From the NCBI GenBank assembly GCA_032622095.1, contig CP136068.1:156761151-156825150 (forward strand): DNA of 64,000 nt, given 5' to 3'. The position numbers and the translations under genes are program-made. Shown in pieces: positions 43,294-54,960 of the stretch. The notes beneath the pieces are model-generated. The model worked only from the letters and a program-made list of their open reading frames with translations. It ran no database searches and had not been told where the DNA came from. This stretch comes from Siphonodentalium dalli. Lineage: Eukaryota; Mollusca; Scaphopoda; Gadilida; Siphonodentaliidae. The first letter of the stretch is position 1, and each line of letters opens with the position of its first letter.

Positions 43294-43672
43294 TTAACCC
43301 TTTACCCAACAAACCGGCCAAAACAAGCTTCAACAGCCTAAAATATCTTTGGTCTGTCTCAATAGAACCATACAAATATGGATATCATTGGAACCGGCTC
43401 CTTGACCACATTGTGATGGTTACAGTTATGCCCTGTGCCAATGCATTCTCTTATATATGCGAGTCGACCATAGGTCGCCTCGCATATATAAGAGAATGCA
43501 TTGGCCTAAAAAAAATCTTTTTTTACCATTTTTTCTTACATTCTTTAACAATTTTTAATTTTTAATGTGTTAAGCCAATGCATTCTCTTATATATGCGAG
43601 GCGACCTATGGTCGACTCGCATATATAAGAGAATGCATTGGCACAGGGCCGTTCTGTTGGGTAAAGGGTTAA
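43294..43672. mobile_element. TTAA-flanked palindromic MITE, copy 3
   Basis: TTAA at 43294-43297 and 43669-43672. The 371-bp element has CCCTTTACCCAACAAACCGG at the left and TTGGGTAAAGGG at the right. Hairpins lie at 43437-43505 and 43574-43642. It is nearly identical to copy 2, including the 'aatcttttttt' spacer, so both come from a recent burst. Confidence 0.92.
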
Positions 43673-44478
43673 TGGCGACCATCTAATCGGATTCAGTACA
43701 TCAAAACATTTAAATTTCTCCATTCCTTCACTCCATCGACTATGGTGACATTATCCCCTCTCCAAAGTTAATTTAGCATGTGACTCGCACTAATTTTTGT
43801 GTCCAAAATTTCATTTCAACATTTGATTACTTAATTTTTATATGCCATATTCAACCTTTTCACATTTTTTTAATTTAAACATTGATTCAAAAGCAACAAT
43901 TCAATATTCATAGATCTTCTCGCTTCACAATATTAGTATTGTCCTCAACATTCAGTAAATTGATTTTGATAGTTTTTAGGTCTTGTAATATTCAACAAAT
44001 AATATTAAATTATACAAGCAATCTGACTTGATTTTTTATTATCATTGTTTTCAAAAGCTGGTAAGTAACAAAACACTCCTCCCGATTAGGCACTTTACCT
44101 TCCGCATGTTAATGTTCAGTCATTATTGTCACTATAATTACCATTGCCAGTAATTGATTAGTAACATGGTGCAAAATAAATCAATACCAGGAAGAATCAA
44201 TTACTTTCATCGCTTTGTTACAATGGATTTACTTATATTAGAAACTATTATAAAGGTATCATAAGATTTAACAACTCAGGTTCTATGGATACTCATGGAT
44301 ATCTAAACAGATACAGTATCAAAGGAAAAAAAGTATACAGCCAGACCAAACTGACGAACAGCAAAAAAAGTTATATATATGCATGCATTTCATATTGGAT
44401 AGTGCTTTCTTCCCGTGAATGATCGTGGTGAGTTTGGCTTACACCTGGGCATTACCAATTGCTGATGTTATTCCTTAG
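43673..44478. other. No gene seen
   Basis: AT-rich sequence. No repeat or coding signal was recognised. Confidence 0.5.
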
Positions 44479-44704
44479 GGCTCAATTCGGAATACAGACT
44501 GACATATTGCCACCAACACGCACCTGCTTTTCACCGTTTGATTTTGTTGCGAACAAAGATGTATTTCGTGAATGGTTTGAATTAATTCCGCGAAAGAATT
44601 TAAGTGACGTGAATAATTTGTGCACAAAGATTCCAATTAACGGGAAATGTAACTTATTGTCTGAATATGTCTTTTGGCAAATACTCGTCAATGATGTAGT
44701 ATAA
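44479..44704 (+). CDS. Candidate terminal exon, unknown protein
   Basis: An acceptor (GTTATTCCTTAG) ends at 44478. The frame from 44480 gives 74 codons to TAA at 44702-44704: AQFGIQTDILPPTRTCFSPF, FVANKDVFREWFELIPRKNL and INGKCNLLSEYVFWQILVND. The peptide has a balanced globular composition with Trp, Phe and Cys and no match to other repeats in the window. The incoming phase needs two bases from an upstream exon; direct joining to 42167 would create a stop, so they are probably not adjacent exons. Function is unknown. Confidence 0.35.
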
Positions 44705-45714
44705 AAAACGATTAAAATTTATTCTGATTTTCCATCTCACAGCGAATGAAACTGCGGCTGGATGATTGTGGTTCATATTAACCTTTGTTTCATGCCGTCA
44801 ATGTGGAACTGATAAAAAAATTCCATTTGCAGATCTATATTAGCTGAACAGTCAGTTGAATTCTCTATTCAACATTAACTGTCATGTTGCTACGTACTAA
44901 AACAAGTGCTTATGACTGGCCCGGTTCACAAGACACTTTCGTCGTTTTCCGGAACATTTAAACCTCATTTGTCTGTTTCTTATGATACTACTTTTTGTAG
45001 AACTGTTTACGACTTGACTGCGCACGACTGCAACAGTTATAAGATATTTGCAGCGTTTCATCTCGAAATGTGTAGATTTTAATTTTATTTCTTCCGAGAC
45101 ACACACTTAAACAGATCGTTTCTTTGTAACTGTTGAGAGATTACATGCCATTGATGATAATGATATCCGGCATTAGTGTATTTATCGACACATTTTTCTC
45201 TATATTGCTGACAAGCATTTTCATGTTTGTTCGTAACATCGCACAAGTTCTGGCGATTTTATACTTTCTATGTAATTAGACAGTATGTACTCTGACTAAT
45301 TTCAGTCAGACCTTCGTGGCCAATAACCCGTACGGAATTAACTGACAATCAGTGTGATCATATAAGATACAGTAGCACTCTAAGGAAATATACATTTCTA
45401 TTTATCAGAAAATATCCCAACCCAGTTTGCCTTGATATAAAATATATGTATTTTTTTTTTCAGTCAGATCACACAAAGAAGGGAAGACTCTTGAAAACTA
45501 TTTGATAATTAAATATATTGTTGAACTAAAGTTACTAATTTATTGTGTTATGGTTACGTACTGGATAGGGCTATGGATAGCATCAGGGCTATCAATTGCC
45601 TAACATTTAAGGTTCTGTTTATGGAAATATTAGAGCTATGGAGTGGTTTATGGATAAGGATTGGATAGGGGTGTTTATAGGAATAAATTATGGATGGTGA
45701 TCGGGGATGGAAAA
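44705..45714. other. No gene seen; GGATAGGG-rich patch
   Basis: From about 45550 the plus strand becomes G/T/A-rich with loose 'ctatggatagg' repeats, similar in style to 46770-47200 on the other side of the minisatellite. Confidence 0.5.
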
Positions 45715-46310
45715 CTTCACGACGGGAGCTGTGTTGGTACAGCATTAACCCTTTCATGAATGTAGCTGTACTGGTGCAGCATTAACCATTTCATGGCGGG
45801 GAGCTGTACTGGTGCAAAATTAATATTTTTATGACGGGAGCTGTGCTGGTGCAACATTAATTCTTTCTCGACGGCAGCTGCGTTCGGGCAGCATTAATTC
45901 TTTCATGACGGCACTTCGTTGGGGCAGCATTAGTTTTTTCATTACGGGAGTTGTGCTTGTGCAGCATTAACCTATTTATGATGGGAGGTGCGTTGGTGCA
46001 GTATTAATCCTTTCATAACTAGAGCTGCGTTGGTGCAGCATTAACCCTTTCATGTCGGGAGCTGCGCTGGTGCAGCATTAGTTATTTTATGATAGCATCT
46101 GCTGCTGCTGCAGCATTAACCCTTTCATGATGGGGAGCTGTGCTGGTACACCATTAACGCTTCCACGACTGGAGCTGCGCTGGTGCAGCATTAACCATTT
46201 TATGATGGGAGCTGCTTTGATGCAGCATTAACAATTTCATGATGGCAGCTGTGCTAGCGCAGCATTCATTTATTTTACGACGGGAATTGCGTTGGTGATG
46301 AAAAGCAAAT
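45715..46310. repeat. Minisatellite, 37-38 bp unit, about 16 copies
   Basis: The unit 'gggagctgtgctggtgcagc' plus 'attaaccctttcatgac' recurs with many substitutions. Early spacings measured are 37 and 38 bp. Divergence among units is much higher than in the 36-, 39- and 27-bp arrays, so this array is older. Confidence 0.88.
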
Positions 46311-47265
46311 TCGGGATACAGCATGTGTTTTTGCTCCACTACGTGTCACGTATGATTCATATTACATGCATTCACTTATTATGTAAGAAAATACCGCCAG
46401 ATGACTGTATACACTAGGAAATTTAAAGTTCACACAAAGGGTTAACTATATGGTGATTTTTTTAAAGAACAAAATTGAAATACTTTTATGGGTATAAAAC
46501 AATAAATATGAATGAACTCCTGTGCGAAAAGACTTCTATCAACTAATATTGAATTTATTTCGAATATTTTATTATGAAATGGGATGTTTAATTGGGACGA
46601 ATTATTGATCTATTTTTGGAACAGACCTCAGTTGTCACTGGTAAAAGTAACCACCATTGTTCACTAGCTAACCAACCGCACCGATATTCAAAATAAAATA
46701 AATATTAATTGATAGAAGCATTTCCCGAAAGTCTTCTACTCGTATGTAATATTTTATTACCCTGATAACTGTATAATACATTAAGTATAGGGTTATGAAT
46801 ATCAGACCAGGGTTATGTTCAGGGTTAATGTTATGGATAGGATCAGGTTTATAAATTGAATTAAAGTTGCGAATATTGTTAATGTTAAAAACAGTGACAG
46901 TGTTATGCAAAGGATTTTGGGTAGGCTTGTATGTATGAATAGGCTTATCGAAAGGCTTATGGTAAGGCTAAGGTATGGCTATGAATATGGTTTGCAGGAG
47001 GGCAATGCATATGTTAAGGGTATATTATTGGGTTATAGTTAAGTGTTGTAAATATGGTAATGTAAAGTATTGCGATCATGGATTGGCTACGACTGAGGTT
47101 GTTCTTATCAAAATAATAGGAATATGAAGCGATTTATGAGTAAGGATCGAATATGGTTGGGTAGAGGATTGAATAATAAATGATGATCAGGGATGGCTGA
47201 TTTATATGGAAGTATCAAAATTCTGCAGGCCAGAATTTTAACCCTCTAGTTTTATTTCATTTTAG
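46311..47265. other. Degenerate GGTTATG-type repeats, no gene
   Basis: Strongly purine/T-biased plus strand from 46770 to 47200 with loose 'gggttatg' and 'aggcttatgg' repeats and very little C. Confidence 0.5.
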
Positions 47266-48075
47266 ATCCTACTCTAATTGGATACAAACCATTGGTAAGC
47301 GACCGCGTGACTTTGATTCATTTTACCAACCGAGAAGCCTTGGCAAGTATTATGAAAAGTGGTTTAAAGAGAATGGAAAGGCAATTTTTGCATCTGGCTT
47401 ATTGTTTAGACCACCGACGTCACCAAGAAATTATTTACAGCAAGTATAAATTAATTGTAATCAGTGTATTTCCTCAAAGTGATATTGACACGGCCGATGG
47501 TATAGGACCACGGTGATTAAATAGAAGTCTTCCTTTGCGTGGTTATTTTTACAAATGTTATATCAAAATTCACAACACATTGTCATTTCTACAATTTATA
47601 ATGCGGTTCAGATGTTATATATTGAGGGTCATGGCAAATTTTCGGCGATGTTAGTATTATATTACATTCATCCAGTTGACATATATCACCTAAGTAGTTA
47701 CTTCTCGGAAAGTTCCTACCCCGAAGTACAAGTCCATAATGTCGTCATAAATAGTTGTATCCTCACACATATTATACACTTAGTCGAGGAAGTAAAACAA
47801 TAATGCTTACATGTAATTATCAGCTAAAACTGCCCACAATTATCTAGAATTACTGAACTGACTAATTTTTATTTTTCGCAATTAAGTGCAATGAATATTC
47901 TTATGTGCTTTCAGGATTAAGGAAATCTCGGCATGATGTGGCGATCTTCATTAGCTACACGAAATCAGTGAAAGCAGGACTCCAGTTTCTTACTAACAGG
48001 CAGCCGAACGTCGCCTTGTGCGCGATAGACATCCCCTGGACATATGTTGGAAGCATCCAGTTCCTACCTAAATAG
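47266..48075 (+). CDS. Possible multi-exon gene fragment with ART-like N and C motifs
   Basis: An acceptor (TTTTATTTCATTTTAG) ends at 47265. The exon reads PTLIGYKPLVSDRVTLIHFT, then NREALASIMKSGLKRM, to a TGA at 47514-47516. An 82-codon ORF lies at 47555-47803 (IEGHGKFSAMLVLYYIHPVD). A third piece, after the acceptor TGTGCTTTCAG at 47904-47914, reads LRKSRHDVAIFISYTKSVKA and CAIDIPWTYVGSIQFLPK, ending at TAG 48073-48075. 'IHFTNREALASIMKSGL' resembles the first strand-helix of ADP-ribosyltransferase-fold enzymes (H-x-T ... L..I...GL), and 'AIDIPWTYVGSI' resembles their last strand. That is a memory-based resemblance only. No catalytic Glu motif was assigned. It may be a pseudogene. Confidence 0.3.
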
Positions 48076-48540
48076 TGAAACTCGTGTACTTACACGGACA
48101 CACAACCACACCCATATATATTATGTTAATTTTGTATTTGTTTGAAAATAAAAAAATTGTCAAATTTGTGCTCTATAGTTTATTACCGACAACAGTCACA
48201 CCCACTTCGTCGGCTATGCACGACCATCATGCATGGCGTCATGAAATTACGGAAAGATTCATTTATTTTTGCACATGTTCTGTATGTGGTTGCGTTTCCC
48301 ATTAAATAAATTAAATTTTTCCACATAAATCTTAACCGAAGATCAGTTGTCAAACAACCGGCGAGGACATTTCTCAGCGGCTCTAATATTTATTTAGAAT
48401 TACCACTTGTTTGTGACTGTGGGTGCAAAATGTCCATCTAACTGAACTATAATAGAAGACAACGGGTGCCCATATTAAATTTAGCTACATGTATTCGAAA
48501 AGCCACCTGGCCCCTGTACTATGGAAATCCTACAGAGGCT
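48076..48540. other. No gene seen
   Basis: AT-rich; no supported feature. Confidence 0.5.
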
Positions 48541-48819
48541 ATATAAATGCATTTGTCAGAGGCTATGCATTACTTCATCGGCACTTACTCAAATTATCAA
48601 ATATGAATCTATGCCAATATTGCTTCTTTTACATACAGCCACGCCAACATGTTTTAACATGTGATTTGTGTGGCGAAAGCCAACATAGGACTTGTGGGTC
48701 GGTGCTACCCATTCACCTATATAGGCGGGCGAAGGTCTTTTACCAATAGCGTTTGCCTGTTGCACCTGCGCATCCTCGGATGGTCAGTTCCGAGAGGGCC
48801 TGTGGGCTGTGATAACGAG
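48541..48819 (+). CDS. Candidate exon with a Cys/His zinc-finger-like motif
   Basis: The frame around 48606-48735 reads LCQYCFFYIQPRQHVLTCDL and CGESQHRTCGSVLPIHLYRR, giving Cys-x2-Cys, Cys-x2-Cys-x3-5-His and a further Cys. A TAG closes this frame at 48747-48749, but a donor (GAG|GTAAGA) at 48820 suggests that the exon extends to 48819 in another frame. The pattern 'C..C...PRQ....CD.C...QHRTC' resembles a PHD-like finger found at the N terminus of some invertebrate proteins with FLYWCH or MULE-type domains; this is from memory and untested. The Cys ligands are well kept while the frame is broken, which fits a recent pseudogene or an unmodelled splice. Confidence 0.35.
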
Positions 48820-49171
48820 GTAAGACAATTTATTGTATATTTGGAAATACATGAATCCTCCTGTGGATTGTGTTTATGCCCCATCCTGTTATAAGCAATT
48901 CGTGATTATTATATTGGTTGAAAATGTGTATTTGCCGTTCTATTCTATTTTTTTTTTGGTATTGTTGTATCCAGGTGTTTTTTTTAATAAATTATTTGAC
49001 TCTTGATGTTAAACTAGGTCTTGTTGCGTGAACACTTTTTCTGATTGGCATTTGCTAATTTATAATTGTCTAAATCCACCGTTGTGGATCTTCTAATATA
49101 TAATCAAGGCTATGGCTAGTGTTATAATCTCTGATTTGTGAACATGTGTGTAAAGTTGAATCTATTCTCAG

Positions 49172-49306
49172 TTCCAGATCACCGACTCCAGAAATGGTTG
49201 GACCACGGTGTTCAACACCGAAGATGAACAGGGACAACAGTCCATTAACGCCGCCACCTTCGCCAATGATACCAGCAGATATAAGTATAATCGACAATGT
49301 CACAGG
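49172..49306 (+). CDS. Weak candidate exon between acceptor and donor
   Basis: An acceptor (TCTATTCTCAG) ends at 49171, with an alternative at 49177. The open frame reads ITDSRNGWTTVFNTEDEQGQ, then SINAATFANDTSRYKYNRQC, to a donor-like GTAATA at 49307. It could follow the zinc-finger exon. No family is recognised. Confidence 0.25.
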
Positions 49307-49336
49307 GTAATATCAGTCGAAAACAACACCCAACAC

Positions 49337-49440
49337 ATGTATGAATGTATGTATGTGTGTATGTATGTGTGTATGTATGTGTGTGTATGTGTGCATGTGT
49401 GCATGTGTGTATGTGTGGATGGATGGATGGATGGATATAT
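49337..49440. repeat. GTAT/GT and GGAT microsatellite
   Basis: 'gtatgtatgtgtgtatg' repeats pass into 'gtgtgcatgtgtgcatg' and then four 'ggat' units. The ORF crossing it is an artefact. Confidence 0.95.
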
Positions 49441-49960
49441 AAATGTATTTATGTATGTTAAACTTGTTGTATGTTTGTGATTAGTTTATTTATGCTAGTA
49501 AATAAAACGTTTTAGCCCAGCATACTTTTCGGTTTCATTCACTGAATTTACGATGGTCGCCACGCAGAAATCTTGATGAATAAAAAATAGTAATGAAAAG
49601 AAAAGAAATGGTAATTTTAACAAACAGTTAAACAGCAGTTGAAACCCATTTCTCTCCCGATCTCTTGCTCAGCTCACTCTCCCTTTATCATATTTATAAT
49701 ATGATCCAACAGTTTCTATATATACATGCATATTAGTATTCGGCTATGCCCTTTACTTTAGTTTAATAAATATTCTTGACGAAAAAAAATGCATATTAGA
49801 ATATATAGATCTTTCCGATAAATAACAAACATAAGAGATACAAAAGGCCTTCAAGTTCTCTGTGTGAATATCCTAAAAGAAGGAAGAAAAACATATATTT
49901 TGGGTTATCAAAAACAACCGTTACCGCACCACCATAACTAGCATCAAGGATCCTAGCGTC
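49441..49960. other. No gene seen
   Basis: AT-rich spacer before the J4 pile-up. Confidence 0.5.
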
Positions 49961-49984
49961 TAGGATCCAACATCAACAGATACA

Positions 49985-50870
49985 AAGTCACAGAATACCG
50001 AGAGCATCCCCACGTGACTCAGTGTTACAAATGTCAGAAATTTAACCACACGGCAGAATTTTGTAAAAACAGCATCGTATGCAAGAACTGCCCGGGAAAC
50101 CACAGATATCAAGATTGTACCGCTAACATAAGAAGGTGTGCCAATTGCGACAATGACCATCACTCAGCCTACAAAGGATGCAGAATATACAAACAAGAAG
50201 TCACAACAAAAGAAACGAAGAAACTGACATATGCAGCAGCCACAAGCAAGCCCGCAGAAATCAGACACACTCAAGCTCGCCGCTGTACTAACAGCATCAA
50301 TAGTCAAAGTCTTTGCAGAATCAGACGAAAACAAACAAGATACAAACAGAAGTGTCAGCCAATAAATCACCGACCACCAACCAGACATAATAGCCATCAA
50401 CGAAACCAAGCTCAACGACAATAGCCGGATCATCTTTACAAACTACAAAATCGCATGCAGGGACCGGAACTCACTTGGTGGAGATGTTGCCTTACTCATG
50501 TAGAAAGATCTAAAACACGCCATACTGAACACGGAAGACATAGACGAAGAGACCCTAGCAGTAGAAGTCACAATACATGGCATCAAGACTGCCAACGTAG
50601 CCACATACAACCCACCACTTTCAGAACTAAACAGATCATCCTTCGACCACTTCACGGCCACACATCAACAATGCATATTCATCAGAGACTATAACCCTCA
50701 ACACACATCACCTTTGGCTGTAATAACATCAACACTAATGAAGACCGAATGTTTGACACCATAGAAGACCTAGACCTACTCATACTTAACCAAGAAGACG
50801 AACCTACCACTATTTCGAAGCGCAAACTGCAAAAAGCAACAATCTCCCAATATACCCCCACACAGAACGT
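49985..50870 (+). pseudogene. J4 module a: zinc knuckles and endonuclease fragment
   Basis: The ORF1 part contains CYKCQKFNHTAEFC, CKNCPGNHRYQDC and CANCDNDHHSAYKGC, then KKLTYAAATSKPAE. The endonuclease part from about 50370 has INETKLNDNS in one frame, GGDVALLM, TANVATYNPP and CIFIRDYN, with the GDFN Asp/Asn site changed to RDYN. It is joined near 50870 to an ORF1 core ('cactatcttatgaacaaggc'). Confidence 0.7.
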
Positions 50871-50879
50871 ACAATCCAC

Positions 50880-52112
50880 TATCTTATGAACAAGGCATCC
50901 AAGGAAATACCCGAACTATCCAAAATCACTTTCAGACCAACAAAGGGGAAAAGAGACACGAAAAAAACAGCCAACCTGAATGTCTTAATAAGTAGAAGAC
51001 GTCAATAAAACCTTGGGCCCTGAATACACCACAAAAAGGATGAAATCAGCTAAAAATGGGGATGCACCTACCAGGAAAATAAAAGTTACATGCCCAGACT
51101 TACATTCAAAGGATCGCTTACTTCAGGGAATTACACTGGGAATTAGTAAATTTAGACAGAGTAGTTGAATACAAACAACCCATCCAACCTACTCAATGTT
51201 TCAATTGCCTGGGATTCTTTCACAAAAGCGAAAATTGCCCCAACACCACCCAGACTTTTAAGAAATGTGCGGGACCCCACTCCTACAAAGATTGCAATGA
51301 AACAATAAAAAAATGTACTAACTTCCTGGGGGATCACCCAGCCACTTACAAGGGCTGTGTGTACAATAAGACTGCAATGGATTTAAAAGAAGATAATAGA
51401 AAGACTTATGCAGCAGTAACCAAAAAACCTGGGGATGCCACCGACGCTATCCGATTGGCCACCACGATCAACTTAATTCTCAGAGACTTTAAAGAACAGA
51501 ATGATAACATAAATATACTGAATAAGGTCACAAAAAATGTAAACAAACACTACAAACCAATGTTTCAGTAACCTCCGTTCGAAATTACAGCAATGATATT
51601 CTAAAGAAGTAAATCTAATCCCAATATATATTTCTCCAAGACGACCTCAACTAACTTTCATTCAATATAATACACATTAACATTAATGGCCTACGAGGCC
51701 ACAAACAAGAACTAATAGAATACTTAAATGACTTAAACCGGAAGTAGTAACCATTAATGAAACTTAAAATAGACGATAAATCAAAAATAAAAATCCCAGG
51801 ATTCAACTTATTAAGGAAAGATCATACGGCCCGCGGAGGCGGGGTGGCAATCCTAGTCCACCATGGCATCAAATACCAACCAGTTGAAACCATAGAAACG
51901 CAAAACGGAGTAGTGGACATTAGAACAATTGCAGATGAAGTCATAGCCATAGACATGTTATTAAATAACATAAAAACAACCATAGTATCTATGTACTACC
52001 CCCCGGGAAAAAACAATTCTCCTCCCAACATTGATACCCTTAAATTATTCACATCCCGTAATAAAAGCTGCATCTTTACCGGCGAGTTTAATGCCAAACA
52101 TCAGTTCTTTCA
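50880..52112 (+). pseudogene. J4 module b: ORF1 core, knuckles and endonuclease
   Basis: Text: MNKASKEIPELSKITFRPTK, AKNGDAPTRKIKVTCPDLHS, CFNCLGFFHKSENC, a degenerate second knuckle (FKKCAGPHSYKDC, first Cys lost) and CTNFLGDHPATYKGC (second Cys replaced), then RKTYAAVTKKPGDATDAIRL. The endonuclease from 51672 has HININGLRGHKQELIEYLND, GGGVAILVHHG, TTIVSMYYPPGK and FTGEFNAKHQFF. It ends at about 52112 inside the GEFNAKHQ block, where a new ORF1 core starts. Confidence 0.75.
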
Positions 52113-54395
52113 AAGCCAAAAGATCAAACCTACTAGTATATCCATCAAACGAAGCAACACGCATCTTTCTCTTAACAAAGTGCTTTGATTTCCAAATGGG
52201 CCTAAAACTTTCAAACACAAGATTCCGACCAACTAAGGGACAAACAACTCCACTCAATGAGAACCTTTTCGTGGTAATATGCGGGGTCCACCCTGACATA
52301 ACTGAGGAACAAATAACTAAATCCATCGGTTCAGAATTCGAAGCCAAACGACTCATCTCATCAAAACACGGGGACCAACCAACATATAAAATAAAAGTTA
52401 AATGCCCTATGAAACAAGCCAAAGATAAACTTCTGAAATGGGTAAACTTGGGTAGTAATAAATCCAAGTCATTAGTCCTAGATTATAAACCACAGGCCCA
52501 CGTCGCCCAATGTTTTAAATGTCAATCCTTTCATCACACCGCCAAATTTTGCGACAAAGAAGTCGTTATTGCAAACCTTGCGCGGGCCCTCATGATCATA
52601 AAGAATGTCAAATTGCGGAAGATGAAGCTAAATGAGCCAATTGTAAGGGGAACCATCCAACCACGTACAAGGGATGCCCCAGATACATAGTGGCAGTCAA
52701 AAACGCAGAACAAAAAATTATCCTATGCAACTATCGCACAAAAACCAGCCGAACCTTCAGATGCACTGAGATTGGCCAACACTATGCATGCCTCTTTGTA
52801 TCGCACAAACTTAGGTATCAAAACGCCGATTAGGTAGAGAGCAAAATGATGCAAACCATTCAAACCAATGTAAACAAATACTACAAAACAAACATAACAG
52901 GCATAATGCAATTCCACGACATGAACATCAAAGAACAAAGCAAGTAGAATTAAACACCAATATCAAGTAAATCAATCACAACATCATATTTTCCATTCGT
53001 AGCACATAACCTTAATATAGCACACATCAACGCCAACAGCATTTGGGCCCGCAAACAGGAACTAGTCGAACATGTAGAAGAAAACAAAATAGATATACTC
53101 ACAGATAATGAAACTAAACCGCAGGGGTTGGTCGCAATTCTAGTATCATACTGTATGGCACCACATAAAATATACCATCATCAACACATCACAACTTACT
53201 GACGAAGTCATCGCAATCGAAACCACAATCAGTAATAGCTATAGTTTCACTTGCAAAACCCCCCCTCAACTCTCAACATTCAAATTTTTTACCAATAAAT
53301 TCAAAAACTGCATCTTTTTTGGAGACCTTAACGCAAAACACATTGTTTACAAATGCAGCAAAACTAATCCCCTACGGGGACGCACTTTTCGACATAATCG
53401 AAGATCGAGAACTAGTGTTACTCAACAAGGGCATCGCAACCCACCATAACATAGCGACCAGATCCTGGGATATGTTAGATTATGCTCTTGCCACGCCATC
53501 AATTGCAAAAACTTTACATAAATGCAAAATAGGATTTGATGTAGGGAGTGACCACTACCCAGTCGAACTCTATAACAAATGCTAAAACACAACACAATAA
53601 AGTTATTCTCAAAAGAAACCTCAGAAATTGGGACAAATTTAGGGAATTAATCAACGCAAACATCGACAAGACAGAAATTAAATCTCCAAATGATAGAGAT
53701 TGCAGCCAAAACAATATCTGATATTATTAAGGATGCCATTGACATAGCATGCCCAAAACAGAAAATTAAGCAAAACACTTTGAGGTATCGAGGGAAACAT
53801 TAGATTTAATTCACCTCAAATGCAAAACATGCAGAATAATGCAAAAACACCCCAAAGACACCAAGTACAGAACTATGTACAATAACCTAACCAGACAAGT
53901 AAATAAAGCAATTAAACGGGAAAAAAGGGAATCTTGGGAAAGGGTAACCACTGAACTTGGGGAAAGACAATTAGATGGGAAATTCTGGAAAACATTCAAA
54001 ATCTTAACTAGCCAAGCCTCCAACAATAATGACAAACCGCTCAAAGACGAGGCCGACGAATCATTCACAAACAACAAAGACAAAGCCAAAATTTTTGAGA
54101 CATATCATTACAAAACATCCACAAAACCCACAATGGGGACCAATTCAATGAAAAATTCAGGAAAAATGTAATTGAACATGTAAAACAAAACAAACAAACA
54201 TACGGACCTTTAAAATATCCCATACCAGAGGCAGACGACAAGCATATCAGGACGTTACATGACACCGCCGATATACCATCATTCCGCGTTAGATTACATA
54301 CACTAGCCGCAAACAGTCTTGTAAGACTACTAGGCAGCACCTTAATCGATGAACTAGAACTTAGGAAAACATTACTTACCAAAGACAAAACATAA
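52113..54395 (+). pseudogene. J4 module c: ORF1 core, endonuclease, linker and C terminus
   Basis: It begins at RSNLLVYPSNEATRIFLLTK and continues LSNTRFRPTKGQTTPLNENL, FVVICGVHPDITEEQITKSI, HGDQPTYKIKVKCP and CFKCQSFHHTAKFC. Endonuclease traces lie at 53020-53580 (AHINANSIWARKQELVEHVE, CIFFGDLNAKH and GFDVGSDHYPVEL). The linker lies at 53585-54150 (KNTLR..., RTMYNNLTRQVNKAIKREKR, ESWERVTTELGERQLDGKFW). The sequence then jumps to the ORF2 C terminus near 54235 (LHDTADIPSFRVRLHTLAAN, ELRKTLLTKDK), so the RT core is deleted. Many stops are present. Confidence 0.72.
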
Positions 54396-54825
54396 ATAGA
54401 TGGCCGGCGAGGCAGAGTCGGTTCTGGTTCACCGGAATAGCCCCCTCAATGACCATGCCATCACTTCCCCAATTCAATAAACACTTTCCAATCAACACAA
54501 ATACATAGATTTATCTCACAAAACTCATAAAAACGCGAGGTCGATCAGGTTACTAACAGTTCAGTCACAAGGAAAGTAAGTATACAAGTATACTAATCAT
54601 ACTATTCAGTCATCCCCACCAAGAGGACAGGTAATTATAAATTATGTTTTTAAGGGCTCGATGAGACGTACTGCTCATCGACATGATATCACAGTGAATT
54701 GGCCACGCCCTCTCTGTAGTAATGCAAGCCCTCAATAAAACCCACTGTTGAAAATCAGCATAAACTATTGTGTATGTACTAACCCATGTATGCAACATCC
54801 GCAATATCGACCGTCTAAAAAGACT

Positions 54826-54960
54826 AACCCAATATTAAAACATAGGGTAGCGGGCTCAGGCCCTAGATGGCTACTTAGGCGCTGATGAATGTCCTCGGGC
54901 GGCATAGATACCCTTTTGGTGGCCGTAGTATAAGCCATTGAGTAATTATCAATCAATTAC
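54826..54960 (+). repeat. Structured 3' UTR box, J4 version
   Basis: 'aaaacatagggtagcgggct' with a GGGC-TCAG-GCCC hairpin, 'gctacttaggcgctgatgaa' and 'ggccgtagtataagcc'. It follows the J4 ORF2 end by about 430 bp. Confidence 0.65.

Larger units (their letters stand above)
49961..54960 (+). mobile_element. Jockey-like LINE J4: three ORF1-endonuclease modules, RT deleted
   Basis: The same order, ORF1 core then endonuclease, occurs three times: 49985-50870, 50880-52112 and 52113-53580. Only the last continues into the linker and the very C-terminal ORF2 region (53585-54395). The RT catalytic core is absent from all three. The terminal 3' UTR carries one structured box at 54828. Protein divergence from J1-J3 is clear (for example HHTAKFC in place of HKVAGC), so this is a separate lineage. 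Confidence 0.75.

Noticed and set aside
49208-49480. ORF ending in MYVCMYVCVCVHVC-type text
   Set aside because: The C-terminal half is translated microsatellite.
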